A DNA stretch of 64,000 nucleotides from Sinorhizobium chiapasense (lineage in GTDB: Bacteria; Pseudomonadota; Alphaproteobacteria; Rhizobiales; Rhizobiaceae), in the NCBI RefSeq assembly GCF_036488675.1, contig NZ_CP133152.1, forward strand, positions 496,001-560,000, in the 5' to 3' direction. A program made the translations under genes and the position numbers. Under the pieces are notes generated by a model, which saw nothing but the letters and a program-made list of their open reading frames with translations, made no database searches and was not told the DNA's origin. This document shows positions 1-8,870 of the stretch, piece after piece. Position 1 is the first letter of the stretch; every line of letters begins with the position of its first letter.

Positions 1-105
1 GGGACCGGCCTGGTGATGGCGGTGGGTCTCATCTTCTTTCCGCTCGGGCTAGTCGGCACGCTTGCGAAGAAAGGCAAACTGCCACGCGTGCTCAACTGGG
101 ACTGA
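1..105 (+). CDS. C-terminal end of a membrane transport protein, probably a branched-chain-type ABC permease
   Basis: The first 34 codons of the window are open in frame 1 and end in TGA at 103-105; the gene begins outside the window. The visible tail is a hydrophobic segment (GLVMAVGLIFFPLGLVGTL) followed by a short lysine-rich end, the usual ending of LivM/LivH-type ABC permeases. It lies 75 bases before the glutathione S-transferase gene on the same strand and could be the upstream part of the same transcription unit. Only the tail is visible, so the family call is tentative; another polytopic transporter is possible. Confidence 0.5.
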   Translation, partial: GTGLVMAVGLIFFPLGLVGTLAKKGKLPRVLNWD

Positions 106-180
106 GCGCCAGCGCCGCCCGAGCGGCCGTTCCTGAACCTCATCGATTGAGCCTTGCCGGAATGGCGAGAGGAGGAAGTC

Positions 181-954
181 ATGTCGGAATATGCACTTTA
201 CAACGCGCCGCAATCCACCTGCAGTCAACGGGTGCGCTATATGCTCCATGCCAAGGGGAGGACCTTCGAGGAGCACAAGCTGGACCTTTTCAGAGGCGAC
301 CAGCTGAAGCCTGAATACCTCGCGATCAATCCGAACGGATTGGTTCCGGCACTCGTCCATCACGGCGCCGCTGTGATCGATTCCTCGGTGATCATGGAAT
401 ATCTCGAAGACATCCTCGGCGACGTCGCGCCCCTGCGGCCGGAGGATCCGGTCAAGGTCGCGCGTATGCGGGCGATGATGCGCTACATCGACGAAGTGCC
501 GACGCCGGCCGTGCGCGTGCCGTCTTACAACCTGGCCTTCCTGCCGCATTACCAAGCGATGACGGAGGAGGAATTCCTGGCGGTATGCGAGAGCAAGCCG
601 CTGCGCCGTGAGTTCCTGATGAAAATGGGACGCACCGGCTTTCCGCAATCGGAAATGGATGAGGCGCTCGCCCGCCTGCAACGCGGGGTCGACCGCATGG
701 CGCGCTGGCTCAACGAAAGCGGCGGGCCATGGCTGATGGGCGAAGACATGACGTTAGCGGACATCGCCATCATGCCGGTCATCGTTCGGATGGACGACAT
801 CAATCTCGGCCGCCTTTGGGACGGAGCTTCCGCGATCGCTGCCTGGCTTGATCGCATTCGCGCGACCGAGGCCTTCCCCAAGACCTATTACCACGGCTCG
901 CTGCTGACGGAGAAATATCCACATCTCCAGGCCTTGAAAACAGCGGCGGCCTGA
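181..954 (+). CDS. Glutathione S-transferase family protein
   Basis: A 257-residue two-domain GST. The N-terminal thioredoxin-like domain (about 1-85) has the glutathione-site region TCSQRVR near residues 13-19, the cis-proline segment PNGLVPALV and the gamma-glutamyl-binding stretch DSSVIMEYLED; the helical C-terminal domain holds the usual TLADIAIMPV motif. The ATG at 181 follows AGGAGG with correct spacing; an in-frame ATG at 154 lacks one. It heads an operon with an intradiol dioxygenase 27 bases downstream, so a role in aromatic catabolism is likely, for example isomerisation of a maleyl intermediate or thiol-dependent ether or halide removal. The substrate cannot be read from sequence. 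Confidence 0.88.
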   Translation: MSEYALYNAPQSTCSQRVRYMLHAKGRTFEEHKLDLFRGDQLKPEYLAINPNGLVPALVHHGAAVIDSSVIMEYLEDILGDVAPLRPEDPVKVARMRAMMRYIDEVPTPAVRVPSYNLAFLPHYQAMTEEEFLAVCESKPLRREFLMKMGRTGFPQSEMDEALARLQRGVDRMARWLNESGGPWLMGEDMTLADIAIMPVIVRMDDINLGRLWDGASAIAAWLDRIRATEAFPKTYYHGSLLTEKYPHLQALKTAAA

Positions 955-981
955 ACGCCGGCAAACGACAGGAGAAGCAGG

Positions 982-1908
982 ATGCAACATGTAACAGTCG
1001 AGCCGAAACTCATCGAAACCGTCGCCGACGTGACGCCGACCGTCTTGGCCGCGATGTCGCGCACATCGGACCAACGGCTCAAGCAACTGATGGACTCGAT
1101 GGTGCGCCATCTCCACGAATTCATCATCGAGACGCGACCGACCGAGGAGGAATTCGAATACGGACTGCGCTGGATCGCGGCACTCGGCCACCACACGCAC
1201 GAGACCAACAACGAGGTGGTGCTTGCAGCCGACGTGGTCGGCGCCTCGACGCTGATCGACCTCATCAACAATGACGGGATGCAGGGCGAGACGATGTCGG
1301 CACTGCTCGGCCCTTTCTATCGCGGGCAGGCGCCGGCCTGCGAACGCGGTGACTGCATTGCGCGCTCCGATACACCCGGTTCGACGCTCTATTTCAGGGG
1401 CAGCGTCACGGGCGTCGACGGCAAGCCGATTGCCGATGCGAAACTCGATGTTTGGCAGGCGTCCCCCGTTGGACTTTACGAAAACCAGGACGCGGAACAG
1501 GACGATTTCAATCTCCGCGGTGTGTTCCGCACGGACGCCGACGGACGTTTCCACTTCACCTCGGTGAAGCCGGCCGGCTATCCAGTGCCGACGGGCGGCC
1601 CCGTGGGCGATCTTCTGCGGGCACAGCGACGCCATCCGATGCGGCCTGCGCACATCCACTTCATCGTCTCGGCACCAGGCCACAAGACATTGATCACCCA
1701 GATCTTCTCGGACACGCCGCAGGCGCTGGTGACGGACGTGGTCTTTGGAGCCAAGACCCAGATCGTCGGCAATTTCGTCGAGCATACCAAGCAGCATCCC
1801 GACTATCCGGAGACGCCGCTGCCTTTCTATAGCTGCGAGTACCAGTTCAAGCTGGTCGAGGGCGAACCGACCTATCCGGTTCCGCCGATCTCCGGCAGCA
1901 AATCGTGA
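982..1908 (+). CDS. Intradiol ring-cleavage dioxygenase (catechol / hydroxyquinol 1,2-dioxygenase type)
   Basis: A 308-residue cytoplasmic non-haem Fe(III) enzyme that splits a catecholic ring between the two hydroxyls. The four iron ligands can be placed at Tyr166 (in PVGLYENQD), Tyr200 (in GYPVP), His224 and His226 (in RPAHIHF). The N-terminal dimerisation region and the LGPFY motif near 109-113 are intact. GGAGAAG precedes the ATG. The chain length and the presence of a maleylacetate reductase at 6607-7668 favour hydroxyquinol (1,2,4-trihydroxybenzene) as substrate, giving maleylacetate; catechol or a chlorocatechol remains possible. Co-transcribed with the GST before it and the SDR that overlaps its end. 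Confidence 0.9.
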   Translation: MQHVTVEPKLIETVADVTPTVLAAMSRTSDQRLKQLMDSMVRHLHEFIIETRPTEEEFEYGLRWIAALGHHTHETNNEVVLAADVVGASTLIDLINNDGMQGETMSALLGPFYRGQAPACERGDCIARSDTPGSTLYFRGSVTGVDGKPIADAKLDVWQASPVGLYENQDAEQDDFNLRGVFRTDADGRFHFTSVKPAGYPVPTGGPVGDLLRAQRRHPMRPAHIHFIVSAPGHKTLITQIFSDTPQALVTDVVFGAKTQIVGNFVEHTKQHPDYPETPLPFYSCEYQFKLVEGEPTYPVPPISGSKS

Positions 1909-1919
1909 GGGCGTCGATA

Positions 1920-2672
1920 ATGAGCTTGTCTGATGCCCTGACGGGGAAAGTTGCAGTCGTCGCCGGCGGGTCCGGCGGCATCGGGCGGGAAGCCTGCCGC
2001 CTGTTCGCCGAGGCGGGTGCTCGGGTCGTGGTCGGTTACCGCTCCGGAAAGGAGCGGGCCGAGGCGATCGTCGCAGCCTTGCCGGGCGAGGGACATCTCG
2101 CCCTGCCGGTCTCGATCGAGGACTCCTCGACCATCAATGCGTTTCGGGACAGCACGCTTGTTGCGCTCGGTCGCGCGGATATCCTCGTGAATACCGCCGG
2201 CGTGACGAGCCCGGTCGCCCATGCCGATCTCGACGGTCTGACCGATGAACTGATCGACCAGATTTTCGTCAACAACTGGCGGGGCGTTTTCTCGACCGTG
2301 CGCGCCTTCGCACCGGCGCTGAAAGCGAGTCGTGACGGGCTGATCGTCAATGTCTCGTCGATCGCCGCCTTTACCGGCGTCGGCTCGAACATCGCCTACT
2401 GCGGTGCCAAGGCCGGGCTGGACCTCATGACCAACTCGCTCGCACGTGCGCTCGCACCGGATATCCGCGTCATGGCTGTCTCTCCCGGCGTCGTCGATAC
2501 GGAATTCGTTCCGGGCCGCGGCCAGGAGTTCAAGGAGAAGGCTGCGGCCGCAACGCCGCTCAAGCGGCTGACGACGCCTACGGACGTCGCAGAGGCGATC
2601 CTTGCCTGCGCCACGCATTTGAAATTCTCGACGGGCACCCGGATCGTCGTCGACGGAGGGAGGCACCTCTGA
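1920..2672 (+). CDS. SDR family NAD(P)-dependent oxidoreductase
   Basis: A 250-residue short-chain dehydrogenase. It shows the dinucleotide-binding GGSGGIG (about 16-22), the NTAG segment, the catalytic serine in NVSS (about 146), and YCGAK carrying the catalytic Tyr160 and Lys164. C-terminal GTRIVVDGG is typical of FabG-like members. A GTG at 1905 overlaps the dioxygenase stop and could also start translation; the ATG at 1920 is preferred because it puts the Rossmann strand at the usual distance. Its TGA overlaps the ATG of the next gene, so the two are translationally coupled. Substrate unknown; probably a keto or hydroxy intermediate of the same pathway. Confidence 0.88.
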   Translation: MSLSDALTGKVAVVAGGSGGIGREACRLFAEAGARVVVGYRSGKERAEAIVAALPGEGHLALPVSIEDSSTINAFRDSTLVALGRADILVNTAGVTSPVAHADLDGLTDELIDQIFVNNWRGVFSTVRAFAPALKASRDGLIVNVSSIAAFTGVGSNIAYCGAKAGLDLMTNSLARALAPDIRVMAVSPGVVDTEFVPGRGQEFKEKAAAATPLKRLTTPTDVAEAILACATHLKFSTGTRIVVDGGRHL

Positions 2673-3550
2673 TGCAGCCGAAAGTCATTATTACGTGCGC
2701 CGTCACCGGCAATCTGACCACCCGGGAAAACCACCCCGGCCTGCCGGTAACCCCGGAAGAAATCGCCAACTCGTCGCTCGAGGCGGCCGAAGCGGGGGCG
2801 GCCGTGGTTCATATCCACGTGCGCGATCCTGAAACGGCAAAACCGTCGATGGAGATCAAGTATTATCGCGAGGTGATCGAGCGGATCCGCGCAAAGAACG
2901 ACGCGGTGATATTGAACGTCACGACCGGGCCGGGTGGTCGCTATCACCCGAGCGACGAGAACCCAGCGGTCGCCGGTCCCCGTACGACGCTGATGCGCCC
3001 GGAGCGGCGCGTCGAACATATTCTCGAATTGAAGCCCGATATCGCGACGCTCGACCTCAACACGATGACCTTCGGCGCCGAGGTCGTGATCAACACGCCT
3101 GGCAACGTCAAGATCATGGCCGACCTCATCAATGGAGCCGGCGTCAAACCGGAGCTCGAGGTCTTTGATACCGGCGATATCCAGCTCGCGCAGGATCTTC
3201 TGAAGGCAGGCGTGCTCAAGTCTCCGGCAATGTTCACGATCGTCACGGGTGTGAAATACGGCCTGCCGTCGACGACCGACGCAATGGCGCTCGCGGCGCG
3301 GATGTTGCCGCGTGATGCGGTCTGGACCGGCTTCGGCGTCGGCCGCATGTCATTCCCGATGGCAGCCCAGGCTTACCTGCTCGGCGGACATGTCCGCGTC
3401 GGCCTCGAAGACAACTCATACATCGCCAAGGGCGTGCTCGCGAAAGGCAATGGCGAGCTCGTCGAGCGTGCCCGCGACATCGTCGAGAAGCTGGGCGGGC
3501 AAATCGCCAATCCGTTCGAAGCCCGAGAGATCCTGCAGTTGAAGGCCTGA
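2672..3550 (+). CDS. BKACE family (DUF849) beta-keto acid cleavage enzyme
   Basis: A 292-residue member of the 3-keto-5-aminohexanoate cleavage enzyme family, which condenses a beta-keto acid with acetyl-CoA and splits it into acetoacetate and a CoA ester. The zinc-binding HIHVRD lies at 47-52 (His47 and His49); Arg225 and Glu246 (in VGLEDN) fit the catalytic arginine and third metal ligand. The N-terminal sequence VIITCAVTGN is diagnostic. The ATG overlaps the upstream stop by one base. In this operon it may handle the beta-ketoadipate-like product of ring cleavage, which would be an alternative to the classical transferase/thiolase route; that is inference. Confidence 0.88.
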   Translation: MQPKVIITCAVTGNLTTRENHPGLPVTPEEIANSSLEAAEAGAAVVHIHVRDPETAKPSMEIKYYREVIERIRAKNDAVILNVTTGPGGRYHPSDENPAVAGPRTTLMRPERRVEHILELKPDIATLDLNTMTFGAEVVINTPGNVKIMADLINGAGVKPELEVFDTGDIQLAQDLLKAGVLKSPAMFTIVTGVKYGLPSTTDAMALAARMLPRDAVWTGFGVGRMSFPMAAQAYLLGGHVRVGLEDNSYIAKGVLAKGNGELVERARDIVEKLGGQIANPFEAREILQLKA

Positions 3551-3579
3551 GCGGCCGCATCCATGAAAAGGGGAATGCC

Positions 3580-4584
3580 ATGAATATGCTGACTGATACG
3601 AAGGTCGCGAAAGCGCTGCGCGTCTCGCAAGCCTCCGCCGATCTCGACAATCTGCGGATCGACGTGGTCGACGTCAGCGTGCCGCGACCCGGACCGGGGC
3701 AGGTGCTGGTCGAGATCGTGGCGGCGGGTGTCAACCCCAGCGACGTCAAGGCCTCGCTCGGCCACATGCCGCACGCGGTCTGGCCGCGCATCCCCGGGCG
3801 CGATTTCGGCGGTATCGTGCGCGAGGGGCCGAAATCGATGATCGGGATGGAGATCTGGGGCGGCGGCGGTGAACTCGGCATCAGCCAGGACGGAAGCCAC
3901 GCCAAATGGATGGTCCTCGACCAGAAGGCGGTGCGCGAAAAGCCCAAGAATTTCACGATGGAGGAGGCCGGATCGATCGGCGTTCCGTTCATCACCGCCT
4001 ATGAGGGCCTGCGTGAGGCGGGCGGCGTCCAACCGACCGACGTCGTCCTGGTCTGCGGAGGCAACGGCAAGGTCGGGCAGGCCGCGATCCAGCTTGCGAC
4101 CATGGCAGGGGCCAAGGTTTTCGCCGTCGAATACAACGACCAGCCATTGCTCGGCCACACCAACGCGCCGGTTGAGATGCTGAACAGCAGCCGTGACGAC
4201 GTGGCGGCGATCATTCGGGAAAAGACCGGTGGCCACGGTGCGGACATCGTCTTCAATACGGTCGGCAGCCCCTATTTCGAGATCGCCAACAAGGCGATGG
4301 CGAAACAAGCCCGGCAGATTTTCATCTCGACCTTCGATCGCGCCGTGCCGTTCGATATCTTCAACTTCTTCCGCGGCCGCCACAAATATATCGGCATTGA
4401 TACCTTGGCGCTCTCCTCGGTCGAAGGCGCGCGCATCTTCGATCGGCTGAAGCCGAAATTCGAGGAGGGCTTGTTGAAGCCTTTCCCGATCAACCCGGCC
4501 ACCGTCTACGGCCTTGCCGACGCAGCCAAGGCCTATGCCTCGGTGCTGCGCGGCACGCCGGACCGCGTCCTCCTGAAGCCGTGA
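3580..4584 (+). CDS. MDR family (quinone-oxidoreductase-like) alcohol dehydrogenase
   Basis: A 334-residue medium-chain dehydrogenase/reductase. The GroES-like N-terminal half includes GVNPSDVKASLG and GRDFGG; the Rossmann half has VCGGNGKVGQAAIQLA. No structural-zinc cysteine cluster is seen, so it resembles the zinc-independent quinone oxidoreductase/enoyl reductase branch. It begins 29 bases after the BKACE gene, after the ribosome-binding sequence AAAAGGGG, and is followed 10 bases later by the cupin gene. It probably reduces an unsaturated or quinonoid intermediate with NADPH; the substrate is not known. Confidence 0.85.
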   Translation: MNMLTDTKVAKALRVSQASADLDNLRIDVVDVSVPRPGPGQVLVEIVAAGVNPSDVKASLGHMPHAVWPRIPGRDFGGIVREGPKSMIGMEIWGGGGELGISQDGSHAKWMVLDQKAVREKPKNFTMEEAGSIGVPFITAYEGLREAGGVQPTDVVLVCGGNGKVGQAAIQLATMAGAKVFAVEYNDQPLLGHTNAPVEMLNSSRDDVAAIIREKTGGHGADIVFNTVGSPYFEIANKAMAKQARQIFISTFDRAVPFDIFNFFRGRHKYIGIDTLALSSVEGARIFDRLKPKFEEGLLKPFPINPATVYGLADAAKAYASVLRGTPDRVLLKP

Positions 4585-4594
4585 GGGTTCGCGG

Positions 4595-4927
4595 ATGCAG
4601 GTGACCCTCTATCGGGAGGCAAGACCTTACGAGGCAGCGGAGCACTACGATATGCGCTGCCTTCGTCTCCAGGGGAAGGAAGCGACCGACACCGATGCGA
4701 TCTGGATCGGTCTGTCGCACCTTCTCCCAGGGGCGCGCACGTCGCTGAAGGACGCACCCGTCGAGAAGATCTACGTCGTCCTTGCCGGCGAGGTAACGAT
4801 CGAGACGCAGGATGAGACGGTAACGCTCGGCTATCTCGACAGTTGCCGCCTTGCGCCGGGCGAGGCGCGCGCGCTGTCGAACCGAACCAATGCCCCGGCA
4901 TCGGTGCTGCTAGCGATGCCGACGTAA
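4595..4927 (+). CDS. Small single-domain cupin protein
   Basis: A 110-residue protein with a cupin core: EKIYVVLAGEVTIE in the first motif and a DSCRLAPGEAR-NRTNAPA second motif. The canonical HxH of motif 1 is absent (only the glutamate side is visible) and the motif-2 histidine is replaced by asparagine, so metal binding may be weak or absent. Last gene of the operon that starts with the GST; a hairpin follows at 4935-4963. Could be an auxiliary enzyme or a small-molecule sensor. Confidence 0.75.
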   Translation: MQVTLYREARPYEAAEHYDMRCLRLQGKEATDTDAIWIGLSHLLPGARTSLKDAPVEKIYVVLAGEVTIETQDETVTLGYLDSCRLAPGEARALSNRTNAPASVLLAMPT

Positions 4928-4934
4928 GCTCGAC

Positions 4935-4963
4935 AAGCGGCCGGTTCGAGATGCCGGCTGCTT
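4935..4963. terminator. Hairpin between convergent genes, likely bidirectional terminator
   Basis: AAGCGGCCGG at 4935-4944 pairs with CCGGCTGCTT at 4954-4963, a 10-bp stem including one G-T pair, with a 9-base loop. It sits between the convergent ends of the cupin gene and pepT. No long T run follows, so factor-independent termination is only plausible. Confidence 0.5.
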
Positions 4964-4994
4964 GCACCCGTCGTCGGAGCCGAAGCAGGGTGGA

Positions 4995-6227
<1,233 letters not shown>

Positions 6228-6606
6228 GGCGGGTCCAATCTGTTCATCAGCGTTCAGACCGCTATAGCCTTCGCCAGCCTTTCCGTGAATGCATTTTTTA
6301 CCGCACTGGGATTCTGGTCCGGTCCTGGGCGTAAAAGCGACGCCGTCGGGATGGCGTCTGCTGCCTTCACGTATTTGACGATACTCGTCAAAGAGCCGCC
6401 GGAACAGGGAATCTTGTGCTCGTTCGCGCCGAAGGAAAGCCGATATCTTGAAGAAGAGTAGGTCGGGTCCACTGGCACTGATTTTCAGCGCGGCGAACTC
6501 GTGCGAGATTGTTGCGCTACAATCTCCGCGGTCGCATGACAGGCCGGTATTCTGGCGGCGTCGGGATTTTTCTTTGTGATGGCTCGCGCAAAGCAGGAGC
6601 GGAACC
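6228..6606. other. Intergenic region between divergent pepT and maleylacetate reductase genes
   Basis: 379 bases without a convincing gene. Open frames here have no recognisable similarity. It should hold the divergent promoters of both flanking genes, but I could not assign -35/-10 boxes or a regulator site with confidence. AGGAG at about 6595 is the ribosome-binding site of the reductase gene. Confidence 0.5.
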
Positions 6607-7668
6607 ATGAACCGCAATTTCATTTATAGCGGCAGTCCCGCTCATATCGTCTTCGGCGAGGGGAAAAGCGCCCTTGCCGGGAAATGGGTGGAAAAAATCG
6701 GCTGCAGGAAAGCGCTCGTGCTCTCGACGCCGCGGCAGCAGGCAGATGCCGAAGCGCTGGCGGAGCGCTTGGGACGGCTCTCCGCCGGCGTTTTTGCTGG
6801 CGCCGTCATGCACACGCCGGTCGAGGTAACCGAGAAGGCGATGGAGATCGTTGCGAGAACGAGTGCCGATTGCGTCGTTTCGTTTGGCGGCGGCTCGACC
6901 ACCGGACTCGGCAAGGCGATCGCCTATCGGACCGACCTGCCGCAGATCGTCATTCCAACGACCTATGCGGGCTCGGAGGTGACGCCGATCCTCGGCCAAA
7001 CGGAGGCCGGCCGGAAGACGACCGTGCGTCATCCGAGCATCCTGCCGGAAGTCGTGATCTACGATGCAGCGCTGACGCTGGACCTCCGGGTCGGCATGAG
7101 CGTCAACAGCGGGCTGAACGCTATGGCGCATGCGATCGAGGGGCTTTACGCTGAGGACCGAAATCCGATCTCGACGCTGATCGCTATCGAGGGGCTGCGC
7201 GCCTTTAAAACCAGCCTGCCGAAAATAGTAGAAGCTCCGCGCGACATCGCAGTGCGAGCCGAAGCGCTCTACGGTGCCTGGCTTTGCGGCACGGTGCTGG
7301 GAACCGTAGGCATGGCGCTGCATCACAAGATCTGTCACACGCTCGGCGGCACCTTCGACACACCACATGCCGAAACGCACGCGATCATGCTGCCGCACAC
7401 GGCCGGCTACAATGCGGTCGCGGCCCGGGAACTACTGGCTCCGATCGCCGACATCTTTGGTGGGTCGGTCGGCGGGGGTCTTTGGGATTTCGCCAGGGAA
7501 ATCGGCGCGCCGTTGGCGCTAAGAGAACTTGGCTTGAGCGAGGCTGATCTTGATCGGGTCGCGGAGATCGCCACGGAAAATCCCTACTGGAATCCGCGGC
7601 CGGTCGACCGGCGATCGATACGTGCTCTGTTGCAGGACGCCTGGGAGGGCAGGCGACCGCCACGATGA
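6607..7668 (+). CDS. Maleylacetate reductase (iron-containing alcohol dehydrogenase family)
   Basis: A 353-residue enzyme that reduces maleylacetate to 3-oxoadipate with NAD(P)H. The family start FIYSGSPAHIVFG, the nucleotide-binding SFGGGSTTG near 92-100, the TTYAGSEVTPI segment and the histidine in NAMAHAIEGLY (about His175) are all present. Length matches ClcE/TftE/GraC-type reductases. AGGAG precedes the ATG. It is separated from the dioxygenase operon by pepT but supplies the logical next step after cleavage of hydroxyquinol or chlorocatechol, feeding the beta-ketoadipate route. Confidence 0.9.
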   Translation: MNRNFIYSGSPAHIVFGEGKSALAGKWVEKIGCRKALVLSTPRQQADAEALAERLGRLSAGVFAGAVMHTPVEVTEKAMEIVARTSADCVVSFGGGSTTGLGKAIAYRTDLPQIVIPTTYAGSEVTPILGQTEAGRKTTVRHPSILPEVVIYDAALTLDLRVGMSVNSGLNAMAHAIEGLYAEDRNPISTLIAIEGLRAFKTSLPKIVEAPRDIAVRAEALYGAWLCGTVLGTVGMALHHKICHTLGGTFDTPHAETHAIMLPHTAGYNAVAARELLAPIADIFGGSVGGGLWDFAREIGAPLALRELGLSEADLDRVAEIATENPYWNPRPVDRRSIRALLQDAWEGRRPPR

Positions 7669-7770
7669 AAATACTCTGGACCAAAATGACGGCGTCAGAA
7701 CTTGCCGCTTTCGCGTAGAAGCGAGCATCGGCTCCGGAGCGAACTGCCTTTGCGCTCCCTGGCGGCCAGC

Positions 7771-7794
7771 GACGCCGCGGGTGAACCCGGCGTC
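7771..7794 (-). terminator. Weak hairpin at the end of the arabinoside/ABC operon
   Basis: GACGCC...GGCGTC arms close a stem with a two-base bulge around a GTGAAC loop, overlapping the stop of the ATPase gene at 7793. There is no following T run. It may mark the 3' end of the operon mRNA; evidence is structural only. Confidence 0.35.
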
Positions 7795-8866
7795 AGGTCA
7801 AACGTCGACCGTCCGCAGCGAACAGCCGCCGCTGACGGTCATTGACCGAAAGGTCTATTGTGCTGCCCGCATTGATTTCCTGTCCCGAGCGATATTCGGC
7901 AATGAGCGGCTGGCCATCGGCAAGCTGGCAATAAAGATACTGGGTGCCGCCGAGATATTCGGCAAAATCGACCCTCGCGACAATGCATTCCTCTCCGCCG
8001 TTGGCGACGAAGAGGTGTTCCGGCCTCGCTCCGAAACAAACCTTCTCTCCGATCTGCAAACCCTCGCCCGCGACCGGCACTGACATCTCGCTGCCCGCAA
8101 CGCGGACGCGTCCGTTGCCTAGCCAGACTGCGTCGAGCAGGTTCATTCGCGGCGAGCCGATGAAGCCCGCGACGAAGATATTGGCGGGGTTTTCGTAGAC
8201 CTCGCGCGGCGTTCCCGCCTGCTCGATGCGGCCGTCACGCAACACGACGATCTTGTCGGCGAGCGTCATCGCTTCGGTCTGGTCGTGGGTCACGTAGATC
8301 ATCGTATTGCCGAGCTCGCGATGGAGCCGGGCGATCTCGATGCGCATCGAGACCCGCAGTTCCGCATCAAGGTTGGAAAGCGGCTCGTCGAACAGAAAGA
8401 CGTCGGGTTTGCGCACGATCGCCCGCCCGATCGCAACGCGCTGGCGTTGGCCTCCGGAAAGCTGGCCCGGGCGACGGTCGAGCAGGTGGTCGATCTTCAG
8501 GATCGCCGAGGCGGCTTTCACGCGCGCCTCGATCTCGGCCGTCTCGGTACGCGCCATTTTCAGCCCGAAGGCGAGATTTTCGCGCACGCTCATGTGCGGA
8601 TAGAGGGCATAGGATTGAAAGACCATCGCGATGCCGCGGTCGGATGGATCGAGATCGGTGACGTTGCGGCCCTTGATCTCGATCTCGCCGTCCGTGACCT
8701 CCTCGAGGCCCGCAATCATGCGCAGCAACGTCGACTTTCCGCAGCCGGATGGGCCGACGAAAACGACGAACGAGCCTTCCGCAATCCTGAGGTCGATGCC
8801 ATGGATGACCTCCAGACTGCCGAAGCTCTTGCGAATGTCCGTCAATACAACTCCGGTTTCATGCAT
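7793..8866 (-). CDS. Carbohydrate ABC transporter ATP-binding protein (MalK/UgpC type)
   Basis: A 357-residue CUT1-class ATPase. Walker A GPSGCGKST at about 38-46, Q-loop FQSYALYPHMSV, signature LSGGQRQR, Walker B VFLFDEP and the H-loop in YVTHDQTEA are intact; the last 120 residues form the MalK-type regulatory/TOBE domain. The ATG at 8866 is only 4 bases after the stop of the glycoside hydrolase gene, so translation is coupled. It is the last gene of the LacI-led operon and powers the permease pair encoded at 10822-12626. Confidence 0.92.
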   Translation of the reverse strand: MHETGVVLTDIRKSFGSLEVIHGIDLRIAEGSFVVFVGPSGCGKSTLLRMIAGLEEVTDGEIEIKGRNVTDLDPSDRGIAMVFQSYALYPHMSVRENLAFGLKMARTETAEIEARVKAASAILKIDHLLDRRPGQLSGGQRQRVAIGRAIVRKPDVFLFDEPLSNLDAELRVSMRIEIARLHRELGNTMIYVTHDQTEAMTLADKIVVLRDGRIEQAGTPREVYENPANIFVAGFIGSPRMNLLDAVWLGNGRVRVAGSEMSVPVAGEGLQIGEKVCFGARPEHLFVANGGEECIVARVDFAEYLGGTQYLYCQLADGQPLIAEYRSGQEINAGSTIDLSVNDRQRRLFAADGRRLT

Positions 8867-8870
8867 GCCG

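Noticed and set aside
6254..6478. 74-codon minus-strand frame upstream of pepT
   Set aside because: No ribosome-binding site and no similarity; the translation has no folding pattern I could recognise.
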